Source of the DNA: Betaproteobacteria bacterium
Lineage (GTDB): Bacteria; Pseudomonadota; Gammaproteobacteria; Burkholderiales; Thiobacillaceae
Length of the DNA: 64,000 nucleotides
Reading direction: 5' to 3'
NCBI GenBank assembly: GCA_016219425.1
Contig: JACRNB010000008.1
Coordinates: 272,101-336,100 of the forward strand
Positions 8,411 through 17,116 of this stretch are shown in pieces. Each line of letters begins with the position of its first letter. Positions within the stretch are counted from its first letter, which is position 1. A model generated the notes under the pieces. It was not told the origin of the DNA. It worked only from the letters and a program-made list of their open reading frames with translations, and did no database searches. The position numbers and the translations under genes are program-made.

Positions 8411-9064
8411 TTACTCCGTCAGGTCCGGAATGGCGACGTTGCCCACCAGCAGGCGCTGCACCTTCACGCCTTCCAGATTGAGGGCCTGATGGGTGGTGGC
8501 CACCACCATGCCGCCTGCCGCCAGATGGTCGCGGATCAGGCTCTCCATCAGGGCCACGGCGTGGACATCCAGGCCGGTGAGGGGCTCGTCCAGAATCCAC
8601 AGGGTGACGCCCGCCAGCAGCAGGGCCGAGAGGGCGACGCGGCGGCGCTGGCCGAAGGAGAGGACGCGGCAGGGCAGGTCCAGGCAACGTTCCAGGCCCA
8701 GGCTTTTCAGTGTGTTCACCGCCTTGACCTCATCAAAGGGGCGGCCCTGCAGGCCGTCGGCGAAGCGCAGGTTTTCCACCGGATTGAGATCGTCCTTCAC
8801 GCCGTTGGCGTGGCCCAGGTAGCACATGGCGGCATGGTAGACCTCGCGCTGGCGGGTGACGTTCTGTCCGCACCAGTGCACCTCGCCCTGCTCGGGACGG
8901 GCCAGGCCGGTGAGCAGGCGCAGCAGGCTGGTCTTGCCCTGGCCGTTGCCGCCTTGCACCAACAGCAGTTCCCCGGCTTCCAGCGTGAAGTTCATGCCCT
9001 TGAACAAAAGTCGGTCGCCCCGGGCGCAGGCCAGGTCGTGCACGGAAATACGGGGGGGGGGCAT
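8411..9064 (-). CDS. ccmA: heme exporter ATPase CcmA
   Basis: A 217-residue ABC ATPase. Walker A GGNGQGKTS is at 38-46, the signature motif is LSFGQRRR, and Walker B is LWILDEPLTGLD. It is the first gene of the ccm operon on the minus strand. The start at 9064 is chosen because alignment-worthy sequence (ISVHDLACARG) begins there. The start codon is followed at once by a run of ten C residues encoding MPPPR. Two in-frame upstream Met codons exist (9184 and 9139) but would add a proline-rich, low-complexity leader running into the onr terminator. See the findings on the C tract. Confidence 0.93.
   Translation of the reverse strand: MPPPRISVHDLACARGDRLLFKGMNFTLEAGELLLVQGGNGQGKTSLLRLLTGLARPEQGEVHWCGQNVTRQREVYHAAMCYLGHANGVKDDLNPVENLRFADGLQGRPFDEVKAVNTLKSLGLERCLDLPCRVLSFGQRRRVALSALLLAGVTLWILDEPLTGLDVHAVALMESLIRDHLAAGGMVVATTHQALNLEGVKVQRLLVGNVAIPDLTE
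9052..9061 (-). repeat. C10 homopolymer at the ccmA start
   Basis: Ten consecutive G on the plus strand (C in the gene) lie directly after the proposed ccmA ATG. Homopolymers of this length slip readily during replication; gain or loss of one base would frameshift ccmA. Confidence 0.8.
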
Positions 9065-9185
9065 GGAGGGGGCGAGGACGAGACGAGAGGGAGGCGGCGG
9101 GAGGATAGCGGGGCGTGTAGCTTGGGGTCCAGGGCTCATCGACAAGCGCGATGGGACAGACCCCAAGCTAAAAGCTCCATTCAAT

Positions 9186-9213
9186 AAAAAGGGGCGGGTT
9201 ACCCCGCCCCTTT
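9186..9213 (-). terminator. Rho-independent terminator of onr
   Basis: An 11-bp stem (9188-9198 with 9203-9213), four-base loop and five T residues on the minus strand lie just beyond the stop of the octaheme nitrite reductase gene. Confidence 0.88.
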
Positions 9214-9231
9214 CAGACTTGCTTTGACTGC

Positions 9232-10950
9232 TTACTTGGCAGCCGGTGCGGCAGCCGCCGTGGCGGCGGCCTTCTTCTTGGCCAGCTCTTCCTTGATCAG
9301 CTTGATGCCGGCCTGGGAGGCGTCGATGGAGCGGGTCAGGGATTCGCGCGCATTCTCCGGGTTGTGGAAGCCGTCAGAGTTCTCGGCGGTCCACCATTCC
9401 CAGTACAGGTTGGCGTCGTACTGAAGGTCGAACAACTTGTCCATCACGTCAGCGCCCAGACCTGCTTCCTTGGCCTTCATGATGTAGTCGATGTACTCGG
9501 CCAGCCAGAATTCAGCCTTGGCCATCTTGCCGCGAACGTAGTTCTGGACCGATTCCATGTAGTACTTGGCTTCGTCCTCGGACCATTCCTTGTGGCAAGA
9601 CACGCAAGCAGCCTTGATGTTGTAGCGCGGGGAAATCTGCTGGTGATTGGTGGTCACCTTGCCGTTCGCGCCCTTCTTCTTGGTCATGTGGCAGTCTTTG
9701 CACTCGACGCCAGCCTTCTCGTGCTTGGAACCCCAGTAGGTTTCCATTTCCGGGTGCTGGATCTTGGGCAGCAGAGCGCCAGTGGCGGCGTGCTTGAAGT
9801 CCTTGAACTTGTACTGGCCCACCATCTTTTCCTTGTAACCAAACACGTTGGTCCAAGTGAACAGGTTGGTGCGCGGGTCCGACATCTTGACGTAGTACTC
9901 CTTGCCCTTCTCGGCGCAATCGAAGCCGGGGCCACAGTTGTACTCGACGTGGCACTGGGCGCACATCAGGTTGGAGTCGGCCTTGTTCAGGATACCGATG
10001 GCGCGGAAGTCTTTGCCATTGCGCTGGAAGGTCACTTTGGTCATGGTGACCTCGGCGCTCTTCTTGGCATCCATCGGGTAGGTGCCTTCCTTGCGGTCCA
10101 CAACGGCCTGGATCAGGGCGTCACGCACCACGCGGGGCTGGGCGGAGTGGGGGTCATGGCACATGTAGCAGTTCAGCGCATGCTTCACGCCGCGGGCGAA
10201 TTCCACCGGCTTGGAGGTGCGATCCCACTTGGCGGCGGGGTCTTTGTCACCCATGTACTTCCAGTCCAGGATGTGATCCTGCGTCTTGCAGTTCATGCAG
10301 ACGGGGTTCACGGCGGTAGCCACCTGACGCATGAAGGGCTTCTGGTCCGAGGTGCCGGGCTCCTTGTCCACAATGACGTTCCAGGCGCTGTTGGCTGCCA
10401 TTTCCGCCTTGTTGATGTAGGTCCAGTCCTTGAACTGCATGCGACCGCCAAAGGCGCGGTCCACGGCCCACTGGTCCACCAGCATGAAGGCGTGGGAGCG
10501 AGGCTCGTTATGCTCCTTGGTGAAGCCGTAGCCTTCCATGAGCTTGTCGAACAGGGGCGACCGGCTCTTGGTAGTGGCCTTTTCCACACGCGCCTTCGAT
10601 TCCAGGTTGGTCTGGACGAAGGAGTTGTACTGCTCTACGTGGCAAGTGGCGCAGGCGCGGTGATCCTTGATGGTCTCGGGCCGCGTACCCATGTCCTTGT
10701 TCTTGGCCGTCTTCAGGTGATCCTCCGCCACGTGGCAGTGGGCGCAGTTGACGGTGGCGTGACGTCCGGAAGTGTGGAAGTCCTCGATGTTGTCGTGACA
10801 GGAATAACACTTTTTGGCGTCCACCGGTTTGATGGGCGGGGCCTTGGCAGGGGCCGGCGCTGCCGGTTCCGCTGCGGCCTGCACACCGAAGGCGAACAGG
10901 GCTGCTGCCAACCCCATCGCCATCCGGCTCCAGATGCTTGCTCTCTTCAT
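9232..10950 (-). CDS. onr: octaheme cytochrome c nitrite reductase (ONR/TvNiR type)
   Basis: A 572-residue periplasmic multiheme enzyme with a signal peptide (cleavage near AQA-type residues 24-27). Eight heme motifs: CYSCH 48-52, CAHCH 69-73, CATCH 100-104, CMNCK 218-222, CYMCH 261-265, CAQCH 330-334, CKDCH 417-421, CVSCH 449-453. The single CXXCK at the fourth position gives a lysine-ligated catalytic heme, as in the octaheme nitrite reductase of Thioalkalivibrio. Tyr337 and Cys339 (HVEYNCG) match the Tyr-x-Cys pair that is crosslinked in that enzyme, and His399 (QHPE) matches the catalytic histidine of NrfA/ONR. It should reduce nitrite to ammonia, with sulfite as a possible second substrate. 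GGAGATCAACC precedes the start. No nrfH partner is nearby. NrfA is excluded by heme count and hydroxylamine oxidoreductase by CXXCK. Confidence 0.93.
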   Translation of the reverse strand: MKRASIWSRMAMGLAAALFAFGVQAAAEPAAPAPAKAPPIKPVDAKKCYSCHDNIEDFHTSGRHATVNCAHCHVAEDHLKTAKNKDMGTRPETIKDHRACATCHVEQYNSFVQTNLESKARVEKATTKSRSPLFDKLMEGYGFTKEHNEPRSHAFMLVDQWAVDRAFGGRMQFKDWTYINKAEMAANSAWNVIVDKEPGTSDQKPFMRQVATAVNPVCMNCKTQDHILDWKYMGDKDPAAKWDRTSKPVEFARGVKHALNCYMCHDPHSAQPRVVRDALIQAVVDRKEGTYPMDAKKSAEVTMTKVTFQRNGKDFRAIGILNKADSNLMCAQCHVEYNCGPGFDCAEKGKEYYVKMSDPRTNLFTWTNVFGYKEKMVGQYKFKDFKHAATGALLPKIQHPEMETYWGSKHEKAGVECKDCHMTKKKGANGKVTTNHQQISPRYNIKAACVSCHKEWSEDEAKYYMESVQNYVRGKMAKAEFWLAEYIDYIMKAKEAGLGADVMDKLFDLQYDANLYWEWWTAENSDGFHNPENARESLTRSIDASQAGIKLIKEELAKKKAAATAAAAPAAK

Positions 10951-11085
10951 GGTTGATCTCCTTGCGGTTTCACAATTTGGCGACCCGTCCGGCGCCTTGC
11001 CGGCGGGCCTGCCGTTTCTAAAGGTTGGAACTCACTTTCGTGCCTGTCATAAGCCCCCTTTCTTGCCAATCACCGTTTCACAAGC

Positions 11086-12420
11086 TCAGGCGAACGCATC
11101 CGCCAGGACGTTATCCAGCCAGCCGTTGGCGTATTCCGCCTCCAGCTTGCGGTAGATCGCGGGGACCGGGGACTTGTCAGGCATGGTGACCGGGGAGACG
11201 CCGCTGGCCTCCTTGACGTACACCCAGGTTCCGTTTTCCACCTTGTAGATATGCACCACGGAGAAGCCGTAATCCGGGGCCACCACGCTGTAGCAGGTGT
11301 TGACGTAGTAGGGCGTGGGCAGGGGCAGACCGTTCACCTTGGCGATGATGGCGCCTACGGCCACCTTGGCCTGGGTCATGGCCATGTGGGCCGACTTGGG
11401 GAAGGCGTTGTTGGTGGGCAGATCGCCGCCGACGCAGGAGTCGCCGATCACATAGATGTCCTTCTGGCCCTTGGACTCCATGCTGTCGGGGCTCACCTCG
11501 CACCACTTGTCCTTGAATGTGGCCAGGCCCAAATCCTTCGCCACTTTGCCGGCGTGGTGGGGCGGGATGATGTTGACCACGTCGCCCTTGTGCTCGCCAA
11601 AGCCGGTGAAGCAGGTCTTGCTGGCCACATCGACGCGGACCACCTTGCCGTCCTGAGCGCCGGGCACCCACTCGATCATGCCATCCGCGCCGTAGCCGTA
11701 CAGGGCCTTCCAGGCCTGCTCAAACAGACCCTTCTTGGAGAAGGAGTCGTTGGCATCCAGGATCAGCACCTTGGACTTGGCCTTGCCGTGGTGCTTGAGG
11801 TAGCTGGCCACCTGGGCGGCGCGCTCGTAGGGGCCGGGGGGGCAGCGGAAGGGGCCGGGCGGCACGGCAATGATGAACTTGCCGCCATCGGGCATGGCTT
11901 CCAGTTGCTTCTTCAGCAGCAGGGTCTGAGGGCCGGCCTTGTAAGCGTGGGGCAGTTGCTCGGCGGCGGCCTCGGAATAGCCCTCGACGGCGCCGAAGGC
12001 AAAGTCGATGCCGGGGGACAAGATCAGGGAGTCATAGCCGAAGCTCTTGCCGCCCTTGGTCTTGACCATCTTCTTACCGGTGTCGATGCCCGTGACTTCA
12101 TCAAACACGACCTTGACGCCATGCTTCTTGAGGCCGTCATAGCCGCGTTCCAGGGTCTTGATCTCGCGGTGACCGGAGATGACCTCGTTGGAGAGAGGAC
12201 AGGAGGTGTAGGTCTTGTTGCGCTCGATCAGGGTGACCTCGATACCGGGGTCCATCATGCGCAGGTACTTGGCGGCGGTGGCGCCGCCAAAGCCGCCGCC
12301 CACGACGACGACCTTGGCCTTGGTGGCGGCATGGGCGGCGGTCGGGATGGTGAGGACGGCAGCGCCGGAGGCTGCGGCTGCCGCTTTGATGAAGTCGCGA
12401 CGATTGATATTCAGGCTCAT
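11086..12420 (-). CDS. fccB: flavocytochrome c sulfide dehydrogenase, flavoprotein subunit
   Basis: A 444-residue periplasmic FAD protein that oxidises sulfide and passes electrons to the cytochrome subunit FccA. The Tat signal [14 protein letters not shown] leads to mature sequence near residue 31. The dinucleotide-binding fold [17 protein letters not shown] follows. Cys74 in YTSCPLSNE is the expected covalent FAD attachment site. Cys193 ([11 protein letters not shown]) and Cys376 (NTCYSV) match the redox-active disulfide of FCSD. It lies 11 bases after fccA. Related SoxF proteins are the alternative, but the adjacent diheme cytochrome favours FccB. Confidence 0.93.
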   Translation of the reverse strand: MSLNINRRDFIKAAAAASGAAVLTIPTAAHAATKAKVVVVGGGFGGATAAKYLRMMDPGIEVTLIERNKTYTSCPLSNEVISGHREIKTLERGYDGLKKHGVKVVFDEVTGIDTGKKMVKTKGGKSFGYDSLILSPGIDFAFGAVEGYSEAAAEQLPHAYKAGPQTLLLKKQLEAMPDGGKFIIAVPPGPFRCPPGPYERAAQVASYLKHHGKAKSKVLILDANDSFSKKGLFEQAWKALYGYGADGMIEWVPGAQDGKVVRVDVASKTCFTGFGEHKGDVVNIIPPHHAGKVAKDLGLATFKDKWCEVSPDSMESKGQKDIYVIGDSCVGGDLPTNNAFPKSAHMAMTQAKVAVGAIIAKVNGLPLPTPYYVNTCYSVVAPDYGFSVVHIYKVENGTWVYVKEASGVSPVTMPDKSPVPAIYRKLEAEYANGWLDNVLADAFA

Positions 12421-12431
12421 GCTGTTTCCCC

Positions 12432-13001
12432 TTACTTGCTTTGGGCGCCGAAGAAGGCGGCGGAGGTGGCCACATCCGCTTCATCCATCTTGCGGGCGTT
12501 CTTGGACATCTTCTTGTGGACCATTTTGAAGCCGTCGTCGCGGTACTTCATGAGTTCCAATTCCAAGTATTTCGCCCACTGGCCGTTCAGCTTGGGGGTC
12601 AGCTCATCATCGGGTTTGCTGCCGGTGTCGCCGTGGCAGGTTTCGCAACGCTCGGTGACGTCCTTGCCTTTTTTCAGGACGTCGGCGCTGGTCTTTTGCA
12701 CCACCGGAGCCCAGGTCTTGGAGCCGAAGTATTTGGCCAGATCGGCGATCTGGTCATCGCTGTAGCCCTTGATCAGGCGGGTCATGGTGGCGGAGGCGCG
12801 GGCGCCGGATTTCCACTCCATCATGATGTTCTTCAGATAGGCCTCGGACAGGCCGCCAATGGACGGCATGCTGGGGCCGGCGCTGACGCCGTTTACACCG
12901 TGACAGTTGTTGCAGGTGCGGGCTAGCCCGTCAATGTCACCGGCTTGGACGGATGTGGCCGCGCCGACGGCCAGAACCAAAGCCAGAAAGTGTTTACTCA
13001 T
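12432..13001 (-). CDS. fccA: flavocytochrome c sulfide dehydrogenase, diheme cytochrome subunit
   Basis: A 189-residue diheme c-type cytochrome. The signal peptide ends at VQA (residue 20), CNNCH is at 30-34 and CETCH at 119-123, the usual spacing of FccA/c4-like two-domain proteins. It accepts electrons from FccB and passes them to periplasmic cytochromes. It is the first gene of fccAB-onr on the minus strand. GAGGAGATT lies just upstream of the start, and an FNR-type site is centred about 97 bases upstream. Confidence 0.9.
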   Translation of the reverse strand: MSKHFLALVLAVGAATSVQAGDIDGLARTCNNCHGVNGVSAGPSMPSIGGLSEAYLKNIMMEWKSGARASATMTRLIKGYSDDQIADLAKYFGSKTWAPVVQKTSADVLKKGKDVTERCETCHGDTGSKPDDELTPKLNGQWAKYLELELMKYRDDGFKMVHKKMSKNARKMDEADVATSAAFFGAQSK

Positions 13002-13091
13002 AATCTCCTCCTAGGACAGGAAAAAAATGCGAAGCGCAGGGGCACTTCGCGATTTGAGGCGGATGGTATGAATCGCTCAGACCCCCCCACC

Positions 13092-13105
13092 TTGATGGCT
13101 ATCAA
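13092..13105. promoter_or_regulatory. FNR/Anr/Dnr-type operator
   Basis: TTGATGGCTATCAA is a perfect dyad matching the FNR-family consensus TTGAT-N4-ATCAA. It lies in the 232-base divergent region between fccA (minus) and the first c4 cytochrome (plus), so it could control either or both in response to oxygen or nitrogen oxides. The promoter elements themselves are not clear enough to assign. Confidence 0.7.
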
Positions 13106-13233
13106 CTTTTTCCGCGATTTCCTTGTCCTGACTGGAGTCTTTGCCCGTAGGGGCGGTAAATCGCGCCCCTGGTCAGCTCTGCGCGGGACGAGTTGGGCGA
13201 GAATGCCGGAGCCTCCACTACAGGAATGTCCGT

Positions 13234-13857
13234 ATGCGTTTCCGAGTCAGACATTTCACAAAGGCCGCTCTGGTTCTGGGTTTCGGCCTCGCCTGCGCGG
13301 CGTCTGCTGCGCCCGGCAAGGGTGATGCCGCCAAGGGCGCAGCCCTGGCAGCCCAGTCCTGCTCCTCCTGTCACGGACCGGACGGCAACAGCGCCGTGGC
13401 CGCCTTTCCCAAACTCGCCGGCCAGCAGGAGCAGTACCTGGCGCGGGAGATGAAGGATTTCAAGGAGGGTCGTCGAGAAAGCGAGGTCATGGCCCCCTTC
13501 CTCGTCAGCCTGAATGATCAGGATCTGGCTGACCTGGCCGCCTTCTACGCCAAGCAGAAACCCGCGGCGGCCAAGGGGGGGGATGCCGCCTTGATCAAAG
13601 CAGGCAAGAAGCTTTACCTGGAGGGCAACTCCAAGAGCGGTGTGCCGTCCTGTGATGGCTGCCATGAGGAGGATGGTACGGGCTCGAAGAAATTCCCCCG
13701 CGTTGCCGGCCAGCATGTGGACTACATCCTGGAGCAGATGCGGCTCTACGCCGCAGGCAAGCGCAAGAACGGCGTCAAGGTCATGCTCACCGTGGCCGAA
13801 CGTCTTACCGAACAGGAAACGCGCGCCGTGTCCGAGTACATGGCCAGCATGGAATAA
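13234..13857 (+). CDS. diheme cytochrome c4-type protein
   Basis: A 207-residue periplasmic cytochrome with a signal peptide (ending near SAAPG, residue 27) and two class I heme domains: CSSCH at 43-47 and CDGCH at 140-144. FPKLAGQQEQYLAREMKDFKEGRR and its second-domain counterpart FPRVAGQHVDYILEQM are typical of cytochrome c4, an electron carrier to terminal oxidases. The start MRFRVRHF was chosen over an in-frame Met 31 codons upstream because the signal peptide begins here. It is divergent from fccA and is followed after 11 bases by a second c4-like gene. Confidence 0.88.
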   Translation: MRFRVRHFTKAALVLGFGLACAASAAPGKGDAAKGAALAAQSCSSCHGPDGNSAVAAFPKLAGQQEQYLAREMKDFKEGRRESEVMAPFLVSLNDQDLADLAAFYAKQKPAAAKGGDAALIKAGKKLYLEGNSKSGVPSCDGCHEEDGTGSKKFPRVAGQHVDYILEQMRLYAAGKRKNGVKVMLTVAERLTEQETRAVSEYMASME

Positions 13858-13868
13858 AGGAATCCCTG

Positions 13869-14552
13869 ATGCGACGTACTCTGATCCCCTTCGCCTTGCT
13901 ATTCGCCTGCCATGCTCACGCGGCCAACCAGCCTCGTGCGCCCGGCATCGAGACGCCGGGTTACGTCTGGAACAAGGCCGACCCGGAAACCACCAAGGCG
14001 CTGCTGCACAAGGGCGATGCGGCCAGGGGCAAGGAGGCCTACAGGGTCTGCCGCGGCTGCCACAAGCAGGACGGTTCCGGTCTGGTCAATGGCGATTACC
14101 CGCAGCTTGCCGGACAGCTTTCTTCGGTTCTGATCAAACAGATGGCGGACATGCGCGCGGGCCGGCGCGACAACTCGAAGATGCACCCCTTCGTCGGCAT
14201 GGATTTGGTATTGACGGACGATCTGGCCGACATCGCCGCCTTCCTCAACGGCCTGCCCCCGCCACCCCAGATCGGCAAGGGCGACGGCAAACGTCTGGAG
14301 CGGGGCAAGGAACTGTACAAAAAGGACTGCGCGTTTTGTCACGGCAAGAACGGTGAAGGGAACGCCAAGTGGTTCTATCCCAAGGTTAGCCAGCAGCACT
14401 ATCGCTACCTGCTTCGTCAGATCCAGGAGATCCGCGAGCAAGGCCGGCGCAACTCGAACCCGGACATGATCGAGGCGGCGAAGGACTACAGCGACCGGGA
14501 TCTGGAGGCGGTGAGCGATTACATGTCGCGCCTGCCCGAGGCCCAGGAGTAA
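13869..14552 (+). CDS. diheme cytochrome c4-like protein
   Basis: A 227-residue periplasmic diheme cytochrome. The signal peptide ends at AHA-AN (about residue 19), CRGCH is at 61-65 and CAFCH at 154-158. Each is followed by c4-like segments (YPQLAGQLSSVLIKQMADMRAGRR, abbreviated family pattern, and YPKVSQQHYRYLLRQI). It has a longer N-terminal extension (about residues 20-48) than its neighbour. The pair probably forms one transcript ending at the strong downstream hairpin. A role in passing electrons from sulfide or nitrogen metabolism is inferred from position. Confidence 0.85.
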   Translation: MRRTLIPFALLFACHAHAANQPRAPGIETPGYVWNKADPETTKALLHKGDAARGKEAYRVCRGCHKQDGSGLVNGDYPQLAGQLSSVLIKQMADMRAGRRDNSKMHPFVGMDLVLTDDLADIAAFLNGLPPPPQIGKGDGKRLERGKELYKKDCAFCHGKNGEGNAKWFYPKVSQQHYRYLLRQIQEIREQGRRNSNPDMIEAAKDYSDRDLEAVSDYMSRLPEAQE

Positions 14553-14556
14553 ACGC

Positions 14557-14612
14557 GGAAAGCGGACAAGAAAAAAGGCGGCCTTTGCCGCCTTTTTTCT
14601 TGTCCGCTTTCC
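14557..14612. terminator. bidirectional terminator, 26-bp perfect stem
   Basis: Arms 14557-14582 and 14587-14612 are fully complementary with a four-base loop (CTTT). The stem contains an A6 tract on the left arm and T6 on the right, so it can terminate both the plus-strand cytochrome pair and the minus-strand peptidase gene that converge on it. Confidence 0.88.
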
Positions 14613-14615
14613 GGT

Positions 14616-15713
14616 TTACGCCGAGGGTGCGTCTCGCGCTGCCAGACGTTGTCCCGCGCCGTTTTCCAGCCACTTGCGGATGCGGGTGGCGTCGCCGATC
14701 CGGCTCCATTTACCCCACGAGTCCAGCAGCACGATGATGACCTTCTGTTCGGCGATGTTGGCCTGCATCACCAGGCAGTGGCCGGCCTCGTTGATATAGC
14801 CGGTCTTGGAGACGCCGATCTCCCAATCGTCTGCGCGGGTCAGGGCATTGGTGTTGTTGAAGGCGACATGTCGGGTCACCTCGCGCGCCACCTTGTGCGT
14901 CTTGCCGTTCTCGCGCACCCGCACCACCTTCGTACCGGGCATGGCCACATCGAAGCTGCCGGAGGTGGAGATGCGCCGGATCAGGGGATAGCGGTAGGCT
15001 GCGTCCACCATCTTCGCCAGATCGGCGGCGGTGGAGCGATTGGAACTGTTGAGGCCGGTGCCATCGACGAATTGGGTGTCCTTCATGCCAAGGGTTTGCG
15101 CCTTGCGGTTCATGGCGGCGATGAAATCATCCCGTCCGCCCGGATAGACGCGGGAAAGCGCTGCCGCTGCGCGATTCTCCGAGGCGATCAGGGCCAGATG
15201 CATCAACTCGCCCCGGGTCAGGCGCGCGCCCACGGCCAGACGCGAACTGGTGCCTTTCAGGCGATCCACTTCCGCTTGGGTGATGGTGATCTCTTCGTCC
15301 AGATCCAGCCCGGCGTCCAGCGTGACCATGGCCGTCATCAGCTTGGTAATGGAGGCGATGGGCGTCTCCATGTTCACGTTTTTGGAATACAGGGTCTCGC
15401 CGGTCTTCTGGTCCAGCACCAGTGCGGCGGATGACTTCAGGCTCAGATCCCTGGGGTCCGCGGGTTCGTCGAAGGACTGCGCCATCTTCTGACGCGGCGA
15501 GTAGGAATGGCTGACCCGTTTCTCCGCCTTGCCGGAACGCCGGGCCTCTTTGACGGCCTTGGGTTTCCTGGTCTGGTGCACCTTCTTCTTGGCGGGTTTG
15601 TGCTTGACGCTCTTGCCCTCGGCAGGGCGTGACGCAGCCTGCACTTCCGATGTGCCGGTCATCCCCCCGAGAAGAAAGGAGGCAAGGGTAAAGGTCAGCA
15701 ATGTGCGTTTCAC
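14616..15713 (-). CDS. pbpG: D-alanyl-D-alanine endopeptidase (PBP7/PbpG type)
   Basis: A 365-residue serine peptidase of the S11 family acting on peptidoglycan crosslinks in the periplasm. The catalytic motifs are all present: SITK (121-124, nucleophile Ser121), SEN (178-180) and KTG (303-305). A signal peptide is followed by a Lys/Arg-rich linker (about 33-67) that is longer than in E. coli PBP7. It converges on the cytochrome genes across a shared terminator. Confidence 0.9.
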   Translation of the reverse strand: MKRTLLTFTLASFLLGGMTGTSEVQAASRPAEGKSVKHKPAKKKVHQTRKPKAVKEARRSGKAEKRVSHSYSPRQKMAQSFDEPADPRDLSLKSSAALVLDQKTGETLYSKNVNMETPIASITKLMTAMVTLDAGLDLDEEITITQAEVDRLKGTSSRLAVGARLTRGELMHLALIASENRAAAALSRVYPGGRDDFIAAMNRKAQTLGMKDTQFVDGTGLNSSNRSTAADLAKMVDAAYRYPLIRRISTSGSFDVAMPGTKVVRVRENGKTHKVAREVTRHVAFNNTNALTRADDWEIGVSKTGYINEAGHCLVMQANIAEQKVIIVLLDSWGKWSRIGDATRIRKWLENGAGQRLAARDAPSA

Positions 15714-15808
15714 GGCACCCCTTTCAAGGAAAGATGTGTCTGCCGGAAATGTAGCAAATATCCATGGTTATTACGAAGACTTTATAAACCACTTTAACTT
15801 GCTCGGGA

Positions 15809-16663
15809 TTAGCCGCGGCGCGAGCCCAGCAGGCCTTCCAGGGATTTCAGCAGGTCGCCGGGCAGCACCACGGTGCGGCTGCCCTCGGCGCCGGCCAGCT
15901 CCTTGAGGGCGCTGACGTATTTCTCGCCCAGCAGATACATCGCGGGCAATTCCCGATCCGGCAGGGAGGCGGCCACCAGTTTGATGGACTCTGCGCTGGC
16001 GGTGGCCATGCGCACCTGGGCCTCGGCGTCGCGCTTGGCGGACTCCAGGCGCGCCTCGGCGCTCAGGATGGCCGCCTGCTTGTCGCCCTCCGCCCGCGTC
16101 ACCGTGGCCTTGCGCTCGCGCTCGGCGGCGGCCTGCAACTCCATCGACTTCTGCATGGTGGGAGAAGGCGAGATGTCCTGAATTTCCACCGACTTCAAAG
16201 TCAGACCCCAATCCGCCACGTCGTCGGCGATGGATTCCTTCAAGCGCGCCTTGATCTGGTCGCGGCTGGACAGGGCCTCGTCCAGGTCCATCGCTCCCAT
16301 GATCGAGCGCAGCGAGGTCTGCGCCAGATTCATCACCGCAGTCTGGAAATTGGTCACGCCGTACACCGCGCTCTGGGTGTCCGTCACCTTGACGAAGGCG
16401 ATGGCGTTGGTCACCAGCACCGCGTTGTCCTTGGTGATGACCTCCTGCTGCGGGATGTCCAGGATCAGATCCTTGGTCGTGACCTTGTAGGACACCGCAT
16501 CCACATACGGCACCAGCACATGCAGCCCCGGCATCAGGGTCTTCAGGTACTTGCCCAGCCGCTCCACCACCCACTCCTCGCCCTGCGGCACGATGCGCAC
16601 GCCCTTCCACAGGGTCAGCAGCAGGAACAGGATCAACACGAAGGAAACGATTTCACCACCCAT
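15809..16663 (-). CDS. SPFH/band-7 membrane protein (QmcA/stomatin-like)
   Basis: A 284-residue protein with one N-terminal membrane helix (IVSFVLILFLLLTLW), an SPFH domain starting RIVPQGEEWVVERLGKYLKTL, and a long helical, Glu/Ala/Arg-rich coiled-coil region (about 180-245). It belongs to the stomatin/QmcA group, which oligomerises in the inner membrane. The adjacent nfeD upstream is the classic partner. The product is thought to act in membrane microdomain or protease regulation, but no precise reaction is known. Confidence 0.9.
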   Translation of the reverse strand: MGGEIVSFVLILFLLLTLWKGVRIVPQGEEWVVERLGKYLKTLMPGLHVLVPYVDAVSYKVTTKDLILDIPQQEVITKDNAVLVTNAIAFVKVTDTQSAVYGVTNFQTAVMNLAQTSLRSIMGAMDLDEALSSRDQIKARLKESIADDVADWGLTLKSVEIQDISPSPTMQKSMELQAAAERERKATVTRAEGDKQAAILSAEARLESAKRDAEAQVRMATASAESIKLVAASLPDRELPAMYLLGEKYVSALKELAGAEGSRTVVLPGDLLKSLEGLLGSRRG

Positions 16664-16672
16664 GACGCTCTC

Positions 16673-17116
16673 CTAGAGTTTCTCGACTTTCAATGTCTGG
16701 CCCAGCACATCCACCACCCGCGCCTTGGCCCCGGCGGCGATGACCGCATCCGCCACCACCGGCCAGCGATCCGACCCCAGCACCGGGCGCTGGAACAGGA
16801 TCTCGCCCTGCCCCATCTCCCCCACCTCGCGCGTGATCAGCCCGGTCACGCCCAGCGCGCCCTCCTTGGCCTGACCCGCGCCGGTGCGGTTCGGGTTGCG
16901 GAAGAACTTCAGCCACAGGCCCAGCATCAGGGCCGAACACACCGCCCAGAGGGCGATCTGCCCTGCCAGGGGCAACGGCAGAAGGGCGCTGACCGGGGCC
17001 ATGAGCAGCGCCCCCAGCCCGAACCAGATCAGATAGAAGGCCGGGACCAACAGCTCCGTGCCGATCAGCGCCAGACCGATCACCACCCAATGCCACCACT
17101 CCATCTCGTTCTCCAA
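16673..17116 (-). CDS. NfeD-family membrane protein
   Basis: A 147-residue protein with three or four hydrophobic helices (about 7-70) and a C-terminal OB-fold-like domain (about 85-147, including GALGVTGLITREVG and ARVVDVLGQTLKVEKL). This is a short NfeD (NfeD1b type) without a ClpP-like protease domain. It lies nine bases before the SPFH gene and begins directly after the fumarase stop, so fumarase-nfeD-SPFH is probably one transcript. Confidence 0.88.
   Translation of the reverse strand: MENEMEWWHWVVIGLALIGTELLVPAFYLIWFGLGALLMAPVSALLPLPLAGQIALWAVCSALMLGLWLKFFRNPNRTGAGQAKEGALGVTGLITREVGEMGQGEILFQRPVLGSDRWPVVADAVIAAGAKARVVDVLGQTLKVEKL

Noticed and set aside
9232..10950. NrfA pentaheme nitrite reductase or hydroxylamine oxidoreductase
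   Set aside because: Eight heme motifs exclude NrfA; a CXXCK site and lack of the HAO C-terminal tyrosine crosslink context exclude HAO.
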